From assembly GCA_030407085.1 (NCBI GenBank), contig CM059586.1, forward strand, positions 32,847,501-32,911,500: a DNA stretch of 64,000 nucleotides, written 5' to 3'. Positions 1-12,165 of the stretch are shown in pieces (positions within the stretch are counted from its first letter, which is position 1; every line of letters starts with the position of its first letter). Below the pieces are notes generated by a model. The model had not been told where the DNA came from. It searched no databases and saw only the letters and a program-made list of their open reading frames with translations. The stretch comes from Trichopria drosophilae. Its lineage: Eukaryota; Arthropoda; Insecta; Hymenoptera; Diapriidae. The translations under genes and the position numbers were made by a program.

Positions 1-582
1 ACTGGTTACAAGGCGTAACGGCCATTCTTAATGATTGGTCTTGAAGAAATCACCTAAGGACCTAAATTTAATTTATTACGTGCGTGGCGTGAGTTTTCAG
101 AGAATGTGTATTTGTATGCATATGAGGGGTAAGATATTGTGGAATAGGCCCATGCAAAGGTCTAAAGGAGTTTCAGTTTGCTTGAGAAAAGGGCAGAAAT
201 CAGAAATTTCTGTAGAGCACTCATCGCAATGCATATCTTCATCATCGCAGATGTCATTTTTATAGGAAAAAACATTGCGAAAAGAAAAACTGAAAATAAA
301 TTAGTATTTAACACTGTATTATTTGGAAGTAACGTCACTTCTGATCCAATATTCCGGCTTACTACTTAACTGCTTGTAATGGTGTGTTTTGATGTAAGGT
401 ACCATGATTAATGGTGGCATAATTTTGTAAAAATGTAAAGAAAAAGAAATTGATAGAGAAGGACTTTTTCCAATTGTATTGTTTGTATTTATTGTGCGTG
501 TTTACTTGTTTGTATGGTATTGTATACATCGCAGAGCGGTTGATAAATATCAGTTAGTTTGTGTCACGAAGAATATCACTGA
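1..582. other. No recognised feature (left edge)
   Basis: AT-rich sequence with only short open frames. I see no convincing splice-bounded exon, RNA gene or repeat structure here. Confidence 0.5.
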
Positions 583-666
583 GGATCGGTGGCAGTTCCG
601 GTTATGCACGCCACGGTATGGGTGAGTGACGAGTCCGCGAGCAGACCTAGGACGAAACACCGATCC
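583..666 (+). ncRNA. Hammerhead-ribozyme-like relic
   Basis: A 9-bp perfect helix closes the block: GGATCGGTG (583-591) with CACCGATCC (658-666). Inside it are TGACGA followed by GTCC (627-636) and GGAC followed by GAAAC (650-658). This matches the hammerhead core order CUGANGA, helix II, GAAA, helix III. Two core positions differ from the active consensus: base 626 is G where C3 is expected, and the junction triplet 591-593 reads GGC instead of NUH. Helix I (594-625) does not fold clearly. Hammerheads are known in arthropod Penelope-like and retrozyme elements. I infer an inactive descendant of such a motif; no neighbouring retroelement was recognised. Confidence 0.45.
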
Positions 667-972
667 ATGTTTAATAAAAATGTACATACTATTTAATTTT
701 GTACGCAATAAAATTGTTTATGATCCACCATTATTTAATATTAAAAAATCGTTACATACTGGAAAAAGTATAATAATCACAGAGATTTATTTTACTGTTG
801 TCATTACACCCTTGCCGACAACTGCTTTTACTACAAGTTTCCCGGCTCTGATTGTGTGAAAAAGTAGCCGAATCTGGCAAGTCTACCCTTGAATGGTATC
901 TCATTCATGGATCACGATTCCTGGCAAGGTATCAAAAGGTTCGGAAGGCAGAAGGGCAGGTGTCTTCGATAG
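667..972. other. AT-rich spacer with AATAAA motifs
   Basis: Two AATAAA motifs, near 672 and 708, could be polyadenylation signals for something to the left, but no exon was recognised to use them. Nothing else is supported. Confidence 0.3.
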
Positions 973-1272
973 ATCCGAAAAAAGGATAGCTACCTACGCC
1001 TACCGGTGTACATCAACGCGCTTCCTGCCACGACGGATATTATAAAAGCCCTGGGAGATGACGAAGGAAAAGGAGTGGGTAGAACTTACCTTCAGTTGCC
1101 CAGCAACCAGCGGATGACCCAGATTTGTACCACGAACACCCTGTTGCTTATATATTGCACCGGTGTAGACCCCCTCCTCAGCCTCCACCCAGTTCCGTCA
1201 CCACCCGATACGTCGACCCCGCCAGAGCGAACGAACCAAGTTTCTATGAAACGTAACGATTCTTACCAGTAA
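973..1272. other. GC-rich island, possible exon or promoter
   Basis: Base composition rises well above the flanks. A plus-strand frame is open from just after a TAG near 970 to the TAA at 1270-1272 (about 100 codons). The minus strand carries an excellent 5' splice-site match, AAG|GTAAGT, at about 1089 to 1084, at the end of a short open stretch. TATAAAAG occurs near 1040. No protein family is recognised in either strand. It could be a non-coding first exon or promoter of a minus-strand gene, or an old coding relic. The evidence does not decide. Confidence 0.25.
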
Positions 1273-3378
1273 ACCGCAATAAATTGGAGGCGATGTAACG
1301 GATTTTCTCCAAAATAGTTCCACAATTATCCTGGTGACACATGTGTAGAGTATTGTAGATGCTCATCATGCTATTGTAAGGAAATTTCTAGATGGGATTC
1401 AAATGCATTTTGGAGTTTATCTGACGTTCTGCAGAATGTAAATATGATATGCTGCAATAACTTGTTACAATTCCTGTCGGTTTGTAATTAAACTTTGACA
1501 AACTAATAACCATAACCTGCAGAACTTCACTGTTTGTTACTGTCTGAATTTCAATTCGGAAGGTAGCAAGTTGGTTGTAGGTAATCTTTCAAAGCACATG
1601 GTTAACATTACAATCATTTATTACCGTTACAACATGGCTCGAAAATATTTGTTAAGTGAATAACAATTACATTTCAGATTAGATTACCGGTGCCGATATT
1701 AACAAATCCATCGGTCCATCTACAGATGGTATCATTAACAGTATTAGCATTATTCGGATGTTAACTAACGAAACAATAGCTTCGATTTACATCAACAACT
1801 TGACTAAATCAATAAAATAAAATATATACTCATAAATTTATTTTCTCTCTCTGGAATGTTATAACTTACTAGGTTAAAAAGTAACGTTTCATCCCTTAGC
1901 GTGCTTATAAGCACTGTATGGTACTATAGAATCACGCATGATAAATGTTAATTGATTGGGTGGAATTTACAGTGAAGACAAAAAGATCGAGAACGGTTAA
2001 ATATTTCAAAAACCATTAAAAAAACACTGAAACATGGCATACGATTTCTAAGAAAGTCAACCTTTTTTGGAAATTGCAAACTCCCAAGAATCATTTCAAA
2101 TGGACATTATTCGCATTCCACAGCAAATGTGTTGAATTTTCCTGTTTTTACTTTTGCATTAAAGACCTACGTTTCGCCCCGTATATTGCCAGAGTATCAG
2201 TACATAAGATTCGCTTTGCATCTAACTAAACTGAATCAACATTTAAAATCTAAAGCCTATAATTCGTTATGTCGTTTGAACTGCGTTATTCGTTTTATTT
2301 AGTAATTGTTAGCAGATGGCATCGTCATGAACGAGTAACTGGCATAGCTATTGTGAGTCCAATGAAGAGATCTGACTTCATAAATTGCACTCACTTATTT
2401 TAAGTTTTAGTTAAATTTAGTTTTCTTGATTATGAAGAAAGTGAGAAAATGTTAGCACTTGTAACAATTTCCGCATTACCATTACTTATCAATAAGACAA
2501 AAATCACTGAACACAGTCCCCGAAATAAATGTAATCAAATTTGTGTGTTTTATAAAAAATTAGCAAAAAGTTGAATTTGCTTTGATGTTCCTCGATAAAA
2601 TTAACACGCAAACTCTGAGTGATCAATCGATTGAAGTCTATAAAAGTCATTGAAGAGTTGATCACGCGATTACTTCACACTGATCAGGTAATTTCCCTTA
2701 TTACTCTAAATAGTCTTAGCCGATGTTTCACGCTCGAGTTCGTAATTCTTGCAGATTGTTTTTGGCGCACGGCCACGACCTTTAAGCGCCTGCAGTATAT
2801 CCACATACGCGGTGTCGTAATCCTCAATGCACTTTTCTTTAAAATCTCTTCTGAATTCCTGCTAGAATCTCAGATTTCTTTATAAAAGAGGAATGAATAG
2901 ATGAATCACACCGTTCGAAGACGCGATAGTTTTAATATTTGTTTTCCGATTATAAACAGACTCATTTTCTAATTTAATTCGATGTTGTAGAAAATAACAT
3001 TATTTTTGCTATGCAAATGTAGTTTGTTGAAAATTTGGAATAACTCGTGAAACATATACAACAAAGACTCCCAAATATATATTTTGACGTCTGCAAAACG
3101 AATCAGGCGATAAAAATTCTGAAAAAGTGATATTTTTTTTTACACCATTGCAAAAACAAATTCAAATAATGAGTTTCCATTAATTTAGGACATTTTACAA
3201 AAGAAAGGAATTTTATTAATTTTCAGCTTTGATGGTCAAATACTCAGTCGTGAACTAGTTTTAAATTTTAAGTAGATACTTCTTTTTCAATGTGCAATTA
3301 AATATCAAACCTTAAAATGAACCCATATTACCTACCATTATTTATAATAAACAATAGGTGCTTATTTCTATTAGGCAA
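1273..3378. other. AT-rich region without recognised features
   Basis: About 2.1 kb of low-complexity-leaning, AT-rich DNA. Open frames are short. No inverted or tandem repeat was found by eye. Confidence 0.45.
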
Positions 3379-3463
3379 GTAGGTGGACAATGTCAGTTCA
3401 GCCGCACTTCAAAATCTTGATCCCCTTGAGATTCTGAACGCTGAACCGTCATTGCCTACCTAC
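3379..3463. repeat. Small inverted-repeat element (85 bp)
   Basis: Left arm GTAGGTGGACAATG..GTTCAGC (3379-3402) is the near reverse complement of the right arm GCTGAACCGTCATTGCC..TAC (3440-3463). The block could fold into one hairpin with a short loop. It looks like a miniature MITE. No clear target duplication was identified. Confidence 0.55.
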
Positions 3464-3842
3464 TATTGATACACGTCAAACTGAATGCTTAGGTCTCTCT
3501 TCGCATTTTTCCCTTCCTACAACTTTAGTCTCCATGCCGGTATTTAAAACTTTATCCAAAGCTGCTTTCAATCTCGTATCTGCAAAAAATAACGATTGAT
3601 TGCATATGAGAATATCACCTATGACTTTTTTTATAGAAGTAATGCTTGGAAATTTCCTGCAAATTAAAAATCAATATAATGAAATAACAATTTGAGTTAA
3701 AATATACGTTAGCATAAGTAGTGTTGATAGAAACCAGTGTGTTGTAGTCCAATTTATACATTCCTTAACTATGATACTCTTATTTTTTAGATGGTTTGCA
3801 ATATATTTAAACTTATATCTATTATATTTTTATTTAATTACA

Positions 3843-4039
3843 GGCCGGGGAAGAAAGTTCAGAAAGTCAACACACCGACAAGCCAAAATTTCGATATAGT
3901 ATGGCTCCAGCGTGATATTCTTCACTTTGTCTTTGAAAATTCGGCAAAAAGAAAGCAAATTAAAATACCTTGTACTGACGCAATATCAAAATTTTAGCCT
4001 TTCAGAGGGTTTTGATTTTCGGAACTTTGTTCCCCGGCC
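3843..4039. mobile_element. MITE with GGCCGGGG termini (~200 bp)
   Basis: Terminal inverted repeats: GGCCGGGGAAGAAAGTTC at 3843 and its near complement GGAACTTTGTTCCCCGGCC ending at 4039. The GC-rich tips stand out from the AT-rich interior. Flanks read TACA before and GTAG after, so the target duplication (if any) is short. No transposase is present, so this is a non-autonomous element of unassigned family. A short plus-strand open frame inside it (3791-3997) is taken to be incidental. Confidence 0.65.
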
Positions 4040-4203
4040 GTAGTAATGTGAAAAACAGTTCCATATGAATATTAAAAGTGTATTAGCGACATATGAAAAA
4101 ATTAGTTAAACGGGTTTTGTCCCACAACGATTTTATAACATAGGTGGTATCGTCGAAATCTCCTTGACGTTTTGGTCCTCTAATGATCGTCATCCATTAT
4201 TTT

Positions 4204-4273
4204 TAATAATTATTTACCACCGTTTAATAAACGTTTTTTTGCATGTTGTTTATTAAATGGTAATAAATATTTA
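4204..4273. repeat. AT-rich hairpin
   Basis: TTATTTACCACCGTTTAATAAAC on the left pairs with GTTTATTAAATGGTAATAAAT on the right, with a short T-rich loop. It could be a tiny MITE remnant or a simple inverted repeat. Confidence 0.4.
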
Positions 4274-4885
4274 TGTAGAAAAAACTTATATAATATATTT
4301 ATTGTCTTTTCAAAACGCCATCCACGACTCTGAGAAGGCGTATCTTAATAAAAAAGGATGGGTTCAAATAAAAAATCTTCTGCAAATTGTTCATTAAGTA
4401 ACGACACTGGTAAGTTGTTTACATTGTATTTTACACCTATGCAGTAGGTGAATGAGCTTTCATGGCAAATTAGTTCCAGTTCGTAACATACTGGGTTGTT
4501 CACGTTAAATATGTAATTAATATATAACAATTGAAATCGAAATTTTGTTACGTATTTGAAATATAATTCAATACTTAACGTAGAACTTGTTTAACGTCAC
4601 AATACTGTTCGCAGATTGCTAACAAGGTGTAAAGAGAGATGCTGCAATAATTAGTTCGCGAAAACCGCCAAAGCGAAAAGTGGCACTCGACCGCGTGCAC
4701 GAGGGGCTCGAGGTCTATAATCGCATCCTATATTTAGGCGAAAGTCAGACAATTGGTATGTAACATTTTATTAATAATAACGCATAGGTGGTGAAAATAT
4801 ATAAAAGGACTAAATAATTTGATCAGTCTCAAATTTGAGCTACGCATACAGTTCAATAACACTGCCCGACACTGATTTTGCTTTT

Positions 4886-5276
4886 GAGAAGCGAAGTATC
4901 ATTTCCAAAGTATTTTTTCGTGCTGAAAACGATGGCTATAGCAGAATTTTGCTATGACGTCACAATCTGGAGAAAAGCGTATGGTTAAATTGAAGCTCAT
5001 TTTTCAACCAAATTTATCCTCATTTTTCTCCACAGTGTGACGTGATAGCAAAATTCTGTTAGCGGCAACGTTTTCAGCAGGAAAAAATAAATGGAAAATG
5101 ATACTTCGTTTGTTAAAAATAATTTCTACTACAAAGTTACTCGAAATACGGCCAAAAACGCTATTTTTTACACATTTAATCTCATTTTTCTCCAAAATGT
5201 GAAGTGATAGCAAATTTCTGGTAGCACCATCGTTTTTAGCACGAAAATGTACACTGGAAACGATACTTCGCTTGAC
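4886..5276. repeat. Inverted-array element with GCGAAGTATC tips
   Basis: The left arm starts GAGAAGCGAAGTATC and the right arm ends GATACTTCGCTTG. The left arm carries CGTGCTGAAAACGATGG, then GCTATGACGTCACA..GGAGAAA. The same block recurs twice in inverted orientation on the right (about 5028-5110 and 5195-5275), as TTTTCTCC..GTGATAGCAAA then CAACGTTTTCAGCA or CATCGTTTTTAGCACG. So the unit has one left-facing and two right-facing copies of a ~85-bp module. The small minus-strand open frame across it (5004-5288) is explained by this repeat. Confidence 0.6.
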
Positions 5277-5525
5277 AAAAGCAGACAAAAACTAAAATTT
5301 TGTCGGTCAGTCTAATTATTAGTAATACGAATAGTTGCATGACATAATAAATGAAAGCCACCTACTGCTTGTTTACATTGGACAAATATGTTCGTGAATA
5401 ATAAACAATAACAGGATAAAATATATAAATATAGGAAACTCTCTCTATTTCTATCTGTATATTTCTCTGAAAGGTTTAGAGTAGACTCGACGTTCTCATA
5501 AGGTGAAAATTATTTCAATGTACTG

Positions 5526-5595
5526 AATTTCACTTCAAAGGACTGAGAATTAAGCCAAATTAAAGTCAAATTTGACTTTACATTAAAGTGAAATT
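5526..5595. repeat. Nested palindrome
   Basis: A perfect 18-bp palindrome, AAAGTCAAATTTGACTTT (5562-5579), lies inside an outer inverted pair, AATTTCACTT (5526-5535) and AAGTGAAATT (5586-5595). Confidence 0.55.
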
Positions 5596-5957
5596 GCACC
5601 TAGGAAAAGTCATTGGTGTGGTTAGGTATTAGATATTCATAATTATGTGGGTATGCTGCTGTTTCAAATTTGTTAAGGAAATCAGAATTTTATGCAACAC
5701 TACGTCGATGGTATGAAATATGACATACTGTTGTTTATTTTATGTGGAAAATCATTACTAGACTTACTGCAATATCGTATTATAAATTAATATTACAATA
5801 AAACCATTGAAATCTGCGTGGATGAAAAAATGTATAACAAAATTTATCAATGAACATATGAGTAAATTCAACTAACAAAACCTGTAATTAATATTTTTCG
5901 GTCGGAATTGTTTTAAAGATAATGTGTTCGATTTGAGGTACTAATAATAACAAAATG

Positions 5958-5984
5958 TAGATAGATAGATAGATAGATAGATAT
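5958..5984. repeat. (GATA)n microsatellite
   Basis: About six uninterrupted GATA units. Confidence 0.9.
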
Positions 5985-8365
5985 ATTTATTTCTCTTGAA
6001 AAGGAAACAAAGTCCCATCTATAACAAAATGTATTCAAATCAATTCCGTGAAAAGTCATCGACTTGTAGCAAAAATCTAATATATATATTTATAGGTTAA
6101 GGAGCCAGCAGTTTTCTTCGTTTTTTGAAGGTGAAACATTTGTTTTATTTCTTGGTTTAAAAGTGTAATTTGTCTACAATTGAAATATAAATTATGAATC
6201 CACTGGAGATAATGTGGAACATTGGGTCGAAATTCGTTTAAAGATGGTCGCAAGGACATATTTATAAACTACATAGTATTTTTGTATAAGAAATTCGCTA
6301 AATAAAAATAAAAATTTGCCACAGTTATAATCGATACTCATGAAAAGACTTATAATCAAATAAAATCTGAACAAACAGATATTTTAAGATATATGGAAAT
6401 TGGTTAAAACAAAGATGATTTCATTCCAAGACAATTTATATTCTTTTACATACTCAGAAAAAAGGTTCATTTAAATTTAACAAAATAGTTTTGTTTACTT
6501 AATTTATTTAGATCAAATGGAAAACTCATTTAACTTAAAAAAAATGTTGGTAATTTACCCCATTAACGCCCAAAGGTCACTTTTTTTGCTTCAATTTCAA
6601 TCAAGTATTTCGTGTCAAAATCGAAGTTGTAAAATTTTAAAGGTACATATCCTACTAATTCCAAGGTAGTTCTTCAAGATTCCGTTGTAAAAATTGAGTT
6701 TGATTCATCTGGAATTTCAATACGGCCGCCGAACTTGAATTTTGTTATTTCCGAAGAATCAGTTATAGCATTAGAAATTAATCCAATTACAAAATGTAAA
6801 TTTCAATGCACAGTAAATTAGATCTGATCAATTTAATATTTTTATTCTACCTTTAGAAGCTCGATTATCTTAATAAAAATTTTTATTTTGTAACAATTAT
6901 CTATAATAAATTTAAGTAATCGCAGTATGTAATCCCAATTAAATTGAGATTTTTTGGTCATTCACTAAGTAAGTAATATATAAAGCAGAAAAATTTCTTT
7001 AATGCCATTGACGGTATCAAATTTAACAACTAATAACATAAAAAAGTGGATAAAAGAATTATGATAAACAATTAAATAGATAAATAAATATTTTCATAAA
7101 GACATTGTTCACAGTGAATAACTTTAGCGTATTTGATTTTCCGCATTTTGTACTTTCTTTTGGAGAAACCGTAAAATTCGTTTGTAAAATGTAGTTTAAA
7201 TAACGGAATAAAAATGCCGAAAAGCGGATTTTAGCGGATTTACATCTATCCGGTACACTACATTCCCGGAGTATTCGTGGTTGTAATTTCCCTTTTTTAC
7301 AATTTTTATCTAGTTTATGGGACTGCTCAGGATTACCTCTATTCCTATACTTTTTTTTATTTTTAATTCTCGCAAAATAATATATTCTTAAAAACCTACG
7401 TTTTCTCATTGTTTCAGTTACACCTTTATATACTTATTCGAAATTAATATTTCCAACTTTCAAATTTGTATTTAGACAATTTAAACATTAATCTACTAAT
7501 AGTTTGATATTTCCGAAATTTGGTTCATTCCTTGGTTTACGTGGTTTATTAACTGCATATTATTATAAATAGTTTCATGTTGTTAAATTGTTTTTTATTT
7601 TCATTTAGAATTATTTAGCCTACGCGTATATCAGATATATATCAAAAATAAATAAATTATACAAGTGGATAGCGTAATTATAAGAATAATTCAGTTAAAT
7701 TTTGTTTAAAAGCATGAATTTTTCATAGTAATTTTTTATTTGTTTCAGATATTTCGCGAATATTTAAAAGAGTACATGCGTTTTCAATTGTGCTGAAATT
7801 AAGACATGTGATAATAATGAGCCAAAATTTGATCAGTAGCCATTGGATCGTTAATGTTTCCCAATATTTTTTAATAATTCCTTTAAATTTTGATTTTATA
7901 TAAGATATCACCAGAGATTATCTCTCACATCACGAATGCCTCCTTCAGAGCTTTTAAATTAAACAACAATAGCATAATGAAATAGCCTTTGAGAATGATA
8001 AATTCTTTTGAGAATTAAATACTCTTAACCGTATCGAATCATGAGCCTCTAGTCAGAAGAAGTGAGATTGATTAACCGTAAATCATTAATGCCCCTGCCT
8101 TGCTCGGTAACCACTTGCCTTCTGTTAAAGAGATGGGGAGAAATATTTTGATCCCATCAGTAGTACAACAGATTTTTATATGATTAATCACAATAGAGAA
8201 GTTTTGATTTATGTGTTTAATGTATATTTATTAGAATTTATTTTGTATGCTCTTTCCTGAATGACGTTGTGCCGTGAACGATTATTTGTTTAGTTAACTT
8301 TGTTACTATAAAGTGATACCACAATACATGAATCAAACGTGTTCATTACTTCGACCCAGACTAAG
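5985..8365. other. Long AT-rich region, nothing recognised
   Basis: The longest open frame (minus strand, 7059-7409, 116 codons with a permissive start) is rich in Lys, Asn, Phe and Ile, as expected from AT-rich sequence, and matches no family I know. I do not call a gene. Confidence 0.45.
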
Positions 8366-8920
8366 TCTGGACGAAGTATTGAATTTGGTCACTGCGGGCA
8401 AAAAAATTACCATATAGTTTTTCATCAAATGTCGACGTTTCAGACCCTAAGGAACCCAAATCAACAATAAAAAAATTTGTGTCCGTGATCTTGTACGTAC
8501 GTACGTCCGTACGTCCCGTTTTTTTGTCTCGCGATAACTCGCGAACGGATAAGCGTATTGACATAAATTTTTTTTAAAATACGCGTCTTGGCATAACTTA
8601 GATCTGATTAGATTTTGGGGCAGATCGTCCATTACTAAAAAAAATTAGCCCCCATTAAGTTTCTTTGTAGTTTTTTGCATTTATTTTGAAAAATACAAAT
8701 TTTATTAAAAAATGTTTCAAACAAAAAAGATAGAGCATGAAATTCTCTACAAAAAAGGTTGTATGCATTTTCTTCCTAAAGTCAACGATAATGCCATAAA
8801 AACTGGTTTAAAATGTTTATGACTATTGTCTGAAAAAGTATTGAATTTGGTCATCGCGGCAAAAAAATTACCCTATTGTTTTTCATCAAATTTCGACGTT
8901 TCGACCCTCTATCCCCCAGG
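8366..8920 (+). mobile_element. Composite repeat with direct terminal repeats, copy 1
   Basis: A ~75-bp block that includes GAATTTGGTCA, AAAAAAATTACC, TTTTTCATCAAAT and TCGACGTTTC occurs at 8376-8450 and again in the same orientation at 8841-8915. Between them lie a CCGTGAT block, a TACGTACGTACGTCCGTACG run, TTTTTTTGTCTCGCGATAAC and AACTTAGATCTGATTAGAT. The whole arrangement recurs inverted at 40205-40725, including both end blocks. Direct ends on a ~550-bp non-coding unit resemble a TRIM-type miniature LTR element or 1.15 units of a dispersed tandem repeat. No tRNA primer-binding site was identified. Confidence 0.6.
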
Positions 8921-9000
8921 GGTACTCTTTGCCAGCCCCTCGGGCGCGGTGATCACCTACGGGTGCAAAGTTCTTTTACGCCCTTGATACGAAAATAACT

Positions 9001-9090
9001 ATTTCGATATATCTAAAAGATGTCTTATAGTATCTAAAAGATATCCGTCAGAGATCTTTTCGACACTTTCAAGATATCTTTGACGAATTA
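9001..9090. repeat. Short array of AGATATCT/AGATGTCT motifs
   Basis: Contains TATCTAAAAGATGTCTTATAG, TATCTAAAAGATATCC, AGATCTTTTCGACACTTTCA and AGATATCTTTG. This is a small copy of the motif family that fills 51.2-52.7 kb, and it sits inside the composite repeat. Confidence 0.6.
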
Positions 9091-9224
9091 CATGTATATA
9101 TATTGTATATATAATATCATAATAATACAGACAGTAATTAGTAAAACACAGTAAACATGTAATATGCATCGAATAGTCTATTACAATACAAGTGCTTGAA
9201 GTAAGTGTTTTGCAACTTTTATTT

Positions 9225-9290
9225 ATTAATACTTCGGCTGGCCTGTTGTCGGGGTCGAAGTTTTGAAAATGCTCATTTTCAATTTTCATA
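9225..9290 (+). repeat. Second module of the composite repeat, copy 1
   Basis: TATTAATACTTCGGCTG and TTTTGAAAATGCTCATTTTCA match, in inverted orientation, a block at 39897-39955. The order relative to the 8.4-kb module is conserved in the other copy. Confidence 0.55.
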
Positions 9291-9451
9291 CATATAAGAA
9301 ACACTATATTGTTGTAACATATCTATCGAAGCCACTTGGACCTAAATATGATTGGACCCCCAAATATCAATATAATTTTATAATATAATTGAAAGCTGTT
9401 AGTAAACAAACGAGTCTTAAGGAATAGCCTACTCTCCACTGGGTCGAAATT

Positions 9452-11335
9452 TCTGAGCGAGCGAAGCGAGCGAGGCACCACGCCAACACTAGTTTACTAT
9501 TATAAATACTGTTTTAAATCATTGATAAGATTTTAATTTTTTGTTTATCAGTGCAATATATTTATAAACTGTCGGCTATTTGAAAATGAAACTTTACAGT
9601 AATTGTTTCCTTAGAATAGAATCCGGATTCATAATTGTCCCATGGTGCCAGTATTTTAAGATATTTAAGATTATATAAGATTAAATACCCTTTTAGGCTA
9701 CGTTTAAAGTTATGTACAGAAGATACAAGATTTGTATGCAGTTTCACTTTAGATGGCTCATATAGTGCTGCTCTTTCTCTTCAATTTTAGAGTCGCAGAA
9801 GAGTTCAATTTTCTTCCCAAAGTTACGCTAATTGCAACGTAACCCCGAACTTCCCCGAATTTAAATTTTTAAGAGACAAAACGTATTTAATGCAAATGCT
9901 CATGACATTAATGATAAAAGCGAATTTTACACACTCTAAGAGTTTCCCAATTTTTCGAGTTTGAATTTAATGGCATAAACTCGAATTTTAAACGCGTTGA
10001 GACAAAATATGTTGTTCTTAATACGGGTGTAGCCAAAGTTGATCATCCGATTCCCTCGTAGCGGCTTCGCCAACCCTCGATCCCGCTTATCGCCCGCGGG
10101 CGTAAAACTTTATTTTAGGCCCATGTAACGAAAATAACTTTTGTAGGTCCTATTACTCTTACAGCGTAGACCATCTACCTTATTCCTAGAATTTCTCTTA
10201 TTCGGTGGAAGTTATCAACTTTTTTCTGAGAATGACCACGTTCCCTACTGTTTGGAAGGAATCACTTTTGATTCCAATTAATAGATTATAACGTCCAAAA
10301 TGCCCCTCGCACTACAGAATGGTCGCCATTGTTTCTGCATACACTGAGCATATCCTCAAAAGTTTAGACTAGAAACAAGTCCTTAAAGTTCTGAATTATT
10401 ATAAATTGCTTAATCTTTTCGAATTTGGTTTTCGGAAGAGACTTACTAAACAAACAGTCCTACAAAGGTCTCCAATCGCGCGCGATAAACCAACAATGAC
10501 CACATTTTATATAAATCAGATTTTGTGTGATTTTTTTGTACTTATGTTAGGAATATGAGATTTTACCTCATGCCTAAAAATATATCAAGCAATAAACTAT
10601 AGTCAATAAACAGAATGAGTACTTACGACCGCCGTTCGGTCCCCATATTTCTATTTAAGGGGTAATTCCAATCATATTTTTGTCGTAACTTACTCTTTCA
10701 TTTATTTAAGTAGTATATAGAGCTTGTGATGCATGCAATTTAAGTACTACCTCAGAAGATTAGAGTATTTTCATATTTAAATTTCTTATACTGTACCAAG
10801 TTTTTAATATTGATTACGACATTGGCCTTGCAGAAAAGAACACGCTCTTTCGTTTGAGCTCTTATTTTCTTTTCTACAGCTTGGAATCATTATTTATCTT
10901 CACTCTTGGAAAAGATTCCATCTCGCAGGAGCATTAGGATTTTGAAATTCCTGGTGCAGTGGGCAGAATTTGATCTATTAGAGAAGTCCGGAATGATCTT
11001 CCATACCTGCCTACGGTTGGTTCTACTACCTGGTGCCTTTATGATTTTATATAATATGTTTCGGATGTCTTATAAATATAGTAAAGGTACTGTTATAACT
11101 CAGAAAACGGTAGTTTATTCTGTCAGGCTGTCTATAATATCAATTTCCCTGGATGGATTATTGTTCTGTCAGCCATTCAAATTCTGGATCGAGCATTGAA
11201 AAAATTCATAGATTCGTAAATTTGATAACGATTCGATTTTGCCCGGGAATACCCTGGAAATGTGAATTTATGTCTTCTTTTGCAGATTTCTTATTTGATG
11301 TGTGGACTGTGCGTGTCGATGTACGATTTAAATAA
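9452..11335. other. AT-rich region with two GC-rich repeat scraps
   Basis: 9452-9475 holds GAGCGAGCGAAGCGAGCGAGG, a GC-rich motif typical of dispersed insect repeats. 10028-10140 resembles 8925-9000, with CCCGCGGGCGTAAAA then AACGAAAATAACT. The rest shows only short open frames and nothing recognisable. Confidence 0.4.
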
Positions 11336-11337
11336 TA

Positions 11338-11602
11338 CAGTACTCCTTCCCTTATTCTAATTTCCCTTATTCTAATTTTTTCTCTTCTCCTATTCTAATA
11401 TTTCCCCTCACGCGTTCTCCCCACTGACGTGTGTTGACGTGTGGATTTTCTAAATACAAATAACAGCGCATGCGCAACAAAAGAAAAAGGGACAAAAGTG
11501 AGACTACAAATCTAAGTAGTGGGGGAGAGGGGAAAATTAGAATAAGGGAAGAAGGCCGCCATCTTGCCTGACTGGACAAATTAGAATAAGGAAGGACTAC
11601 TG
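11338..11602. mobile_element. pogo-like MITE, copy 1 (265 bp)
   Basis: Begins CAGTACTCCTTCCCTTATTC and ends GAATAAGGAAGGACTACTG. It is flanked by TA on both sides (11336-11337 and 11603-11604), as expected of Tc1/mariner/pogo insertion. The interior has a GCGCATGCGC palindrome and a GCCGCCATCTT subterminal block. The ends match the 43.6-kb element. There is no transposase gene, and the minus-strand open frame across it is not a gene. Confidence 0.8.
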
Positions 11603-11604
11603 TA

Positions 11605-12165
11605 CATAGAAAAAGAGATTTGGTATTATTTCCACCATGCATTGGATGATCTCGTTATCATACAATGTTAACTGATTGCTCTTTTCAGGGAAACCACATT
11701 AGAAGTGTATTAACTAAATGCCTTAATTATGTAATAAAATAGTAGTGAAAGGAAAAATTATAAGTCCCCGGAGAGGGAGAGAGCGTCAGAGTACTGTGGG
11801 TTACAGAATAAAAAGGACTACATGTACTAATATAAACATACAAATGTGAGAGTGTGGAATCTGCGTGCTGAATCAATCAGTACCCTTCTCTAAATGTTTC
11901 AAGTGGAAAAGGTGCGTATATAATAGCAATATATCTTTTTGTATTCGTTTGAACAAATTAATTTATTAGTAATTTTCATTCTGCTGCAATTACTTCAGCC
12001 GAAGGAGGGTAGAAGGAAGTCGTCGCAGATATATGGGGAGTTTATTTTTATACATAATTCGAAAAATATCTGCAAGGTCGAAGCAAATATTCCTTGTCCT
12101 TTCGACATCCATTGGCATATTGCTGCCATTTTCCGAGTTTACACCACCCAATTCGACGCCTAATT
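11605..12165. other. No recognised feature
   Basis: AT-rich with a short GA-rich patch near 11770-11790. Nothing supported. Confidence 0.45.

Noticed and set aside
7059..7409. 116-codon minus-strand open frame
   Set aside because: AT-driven composition, permissive start, no family resemblance, no splice context.
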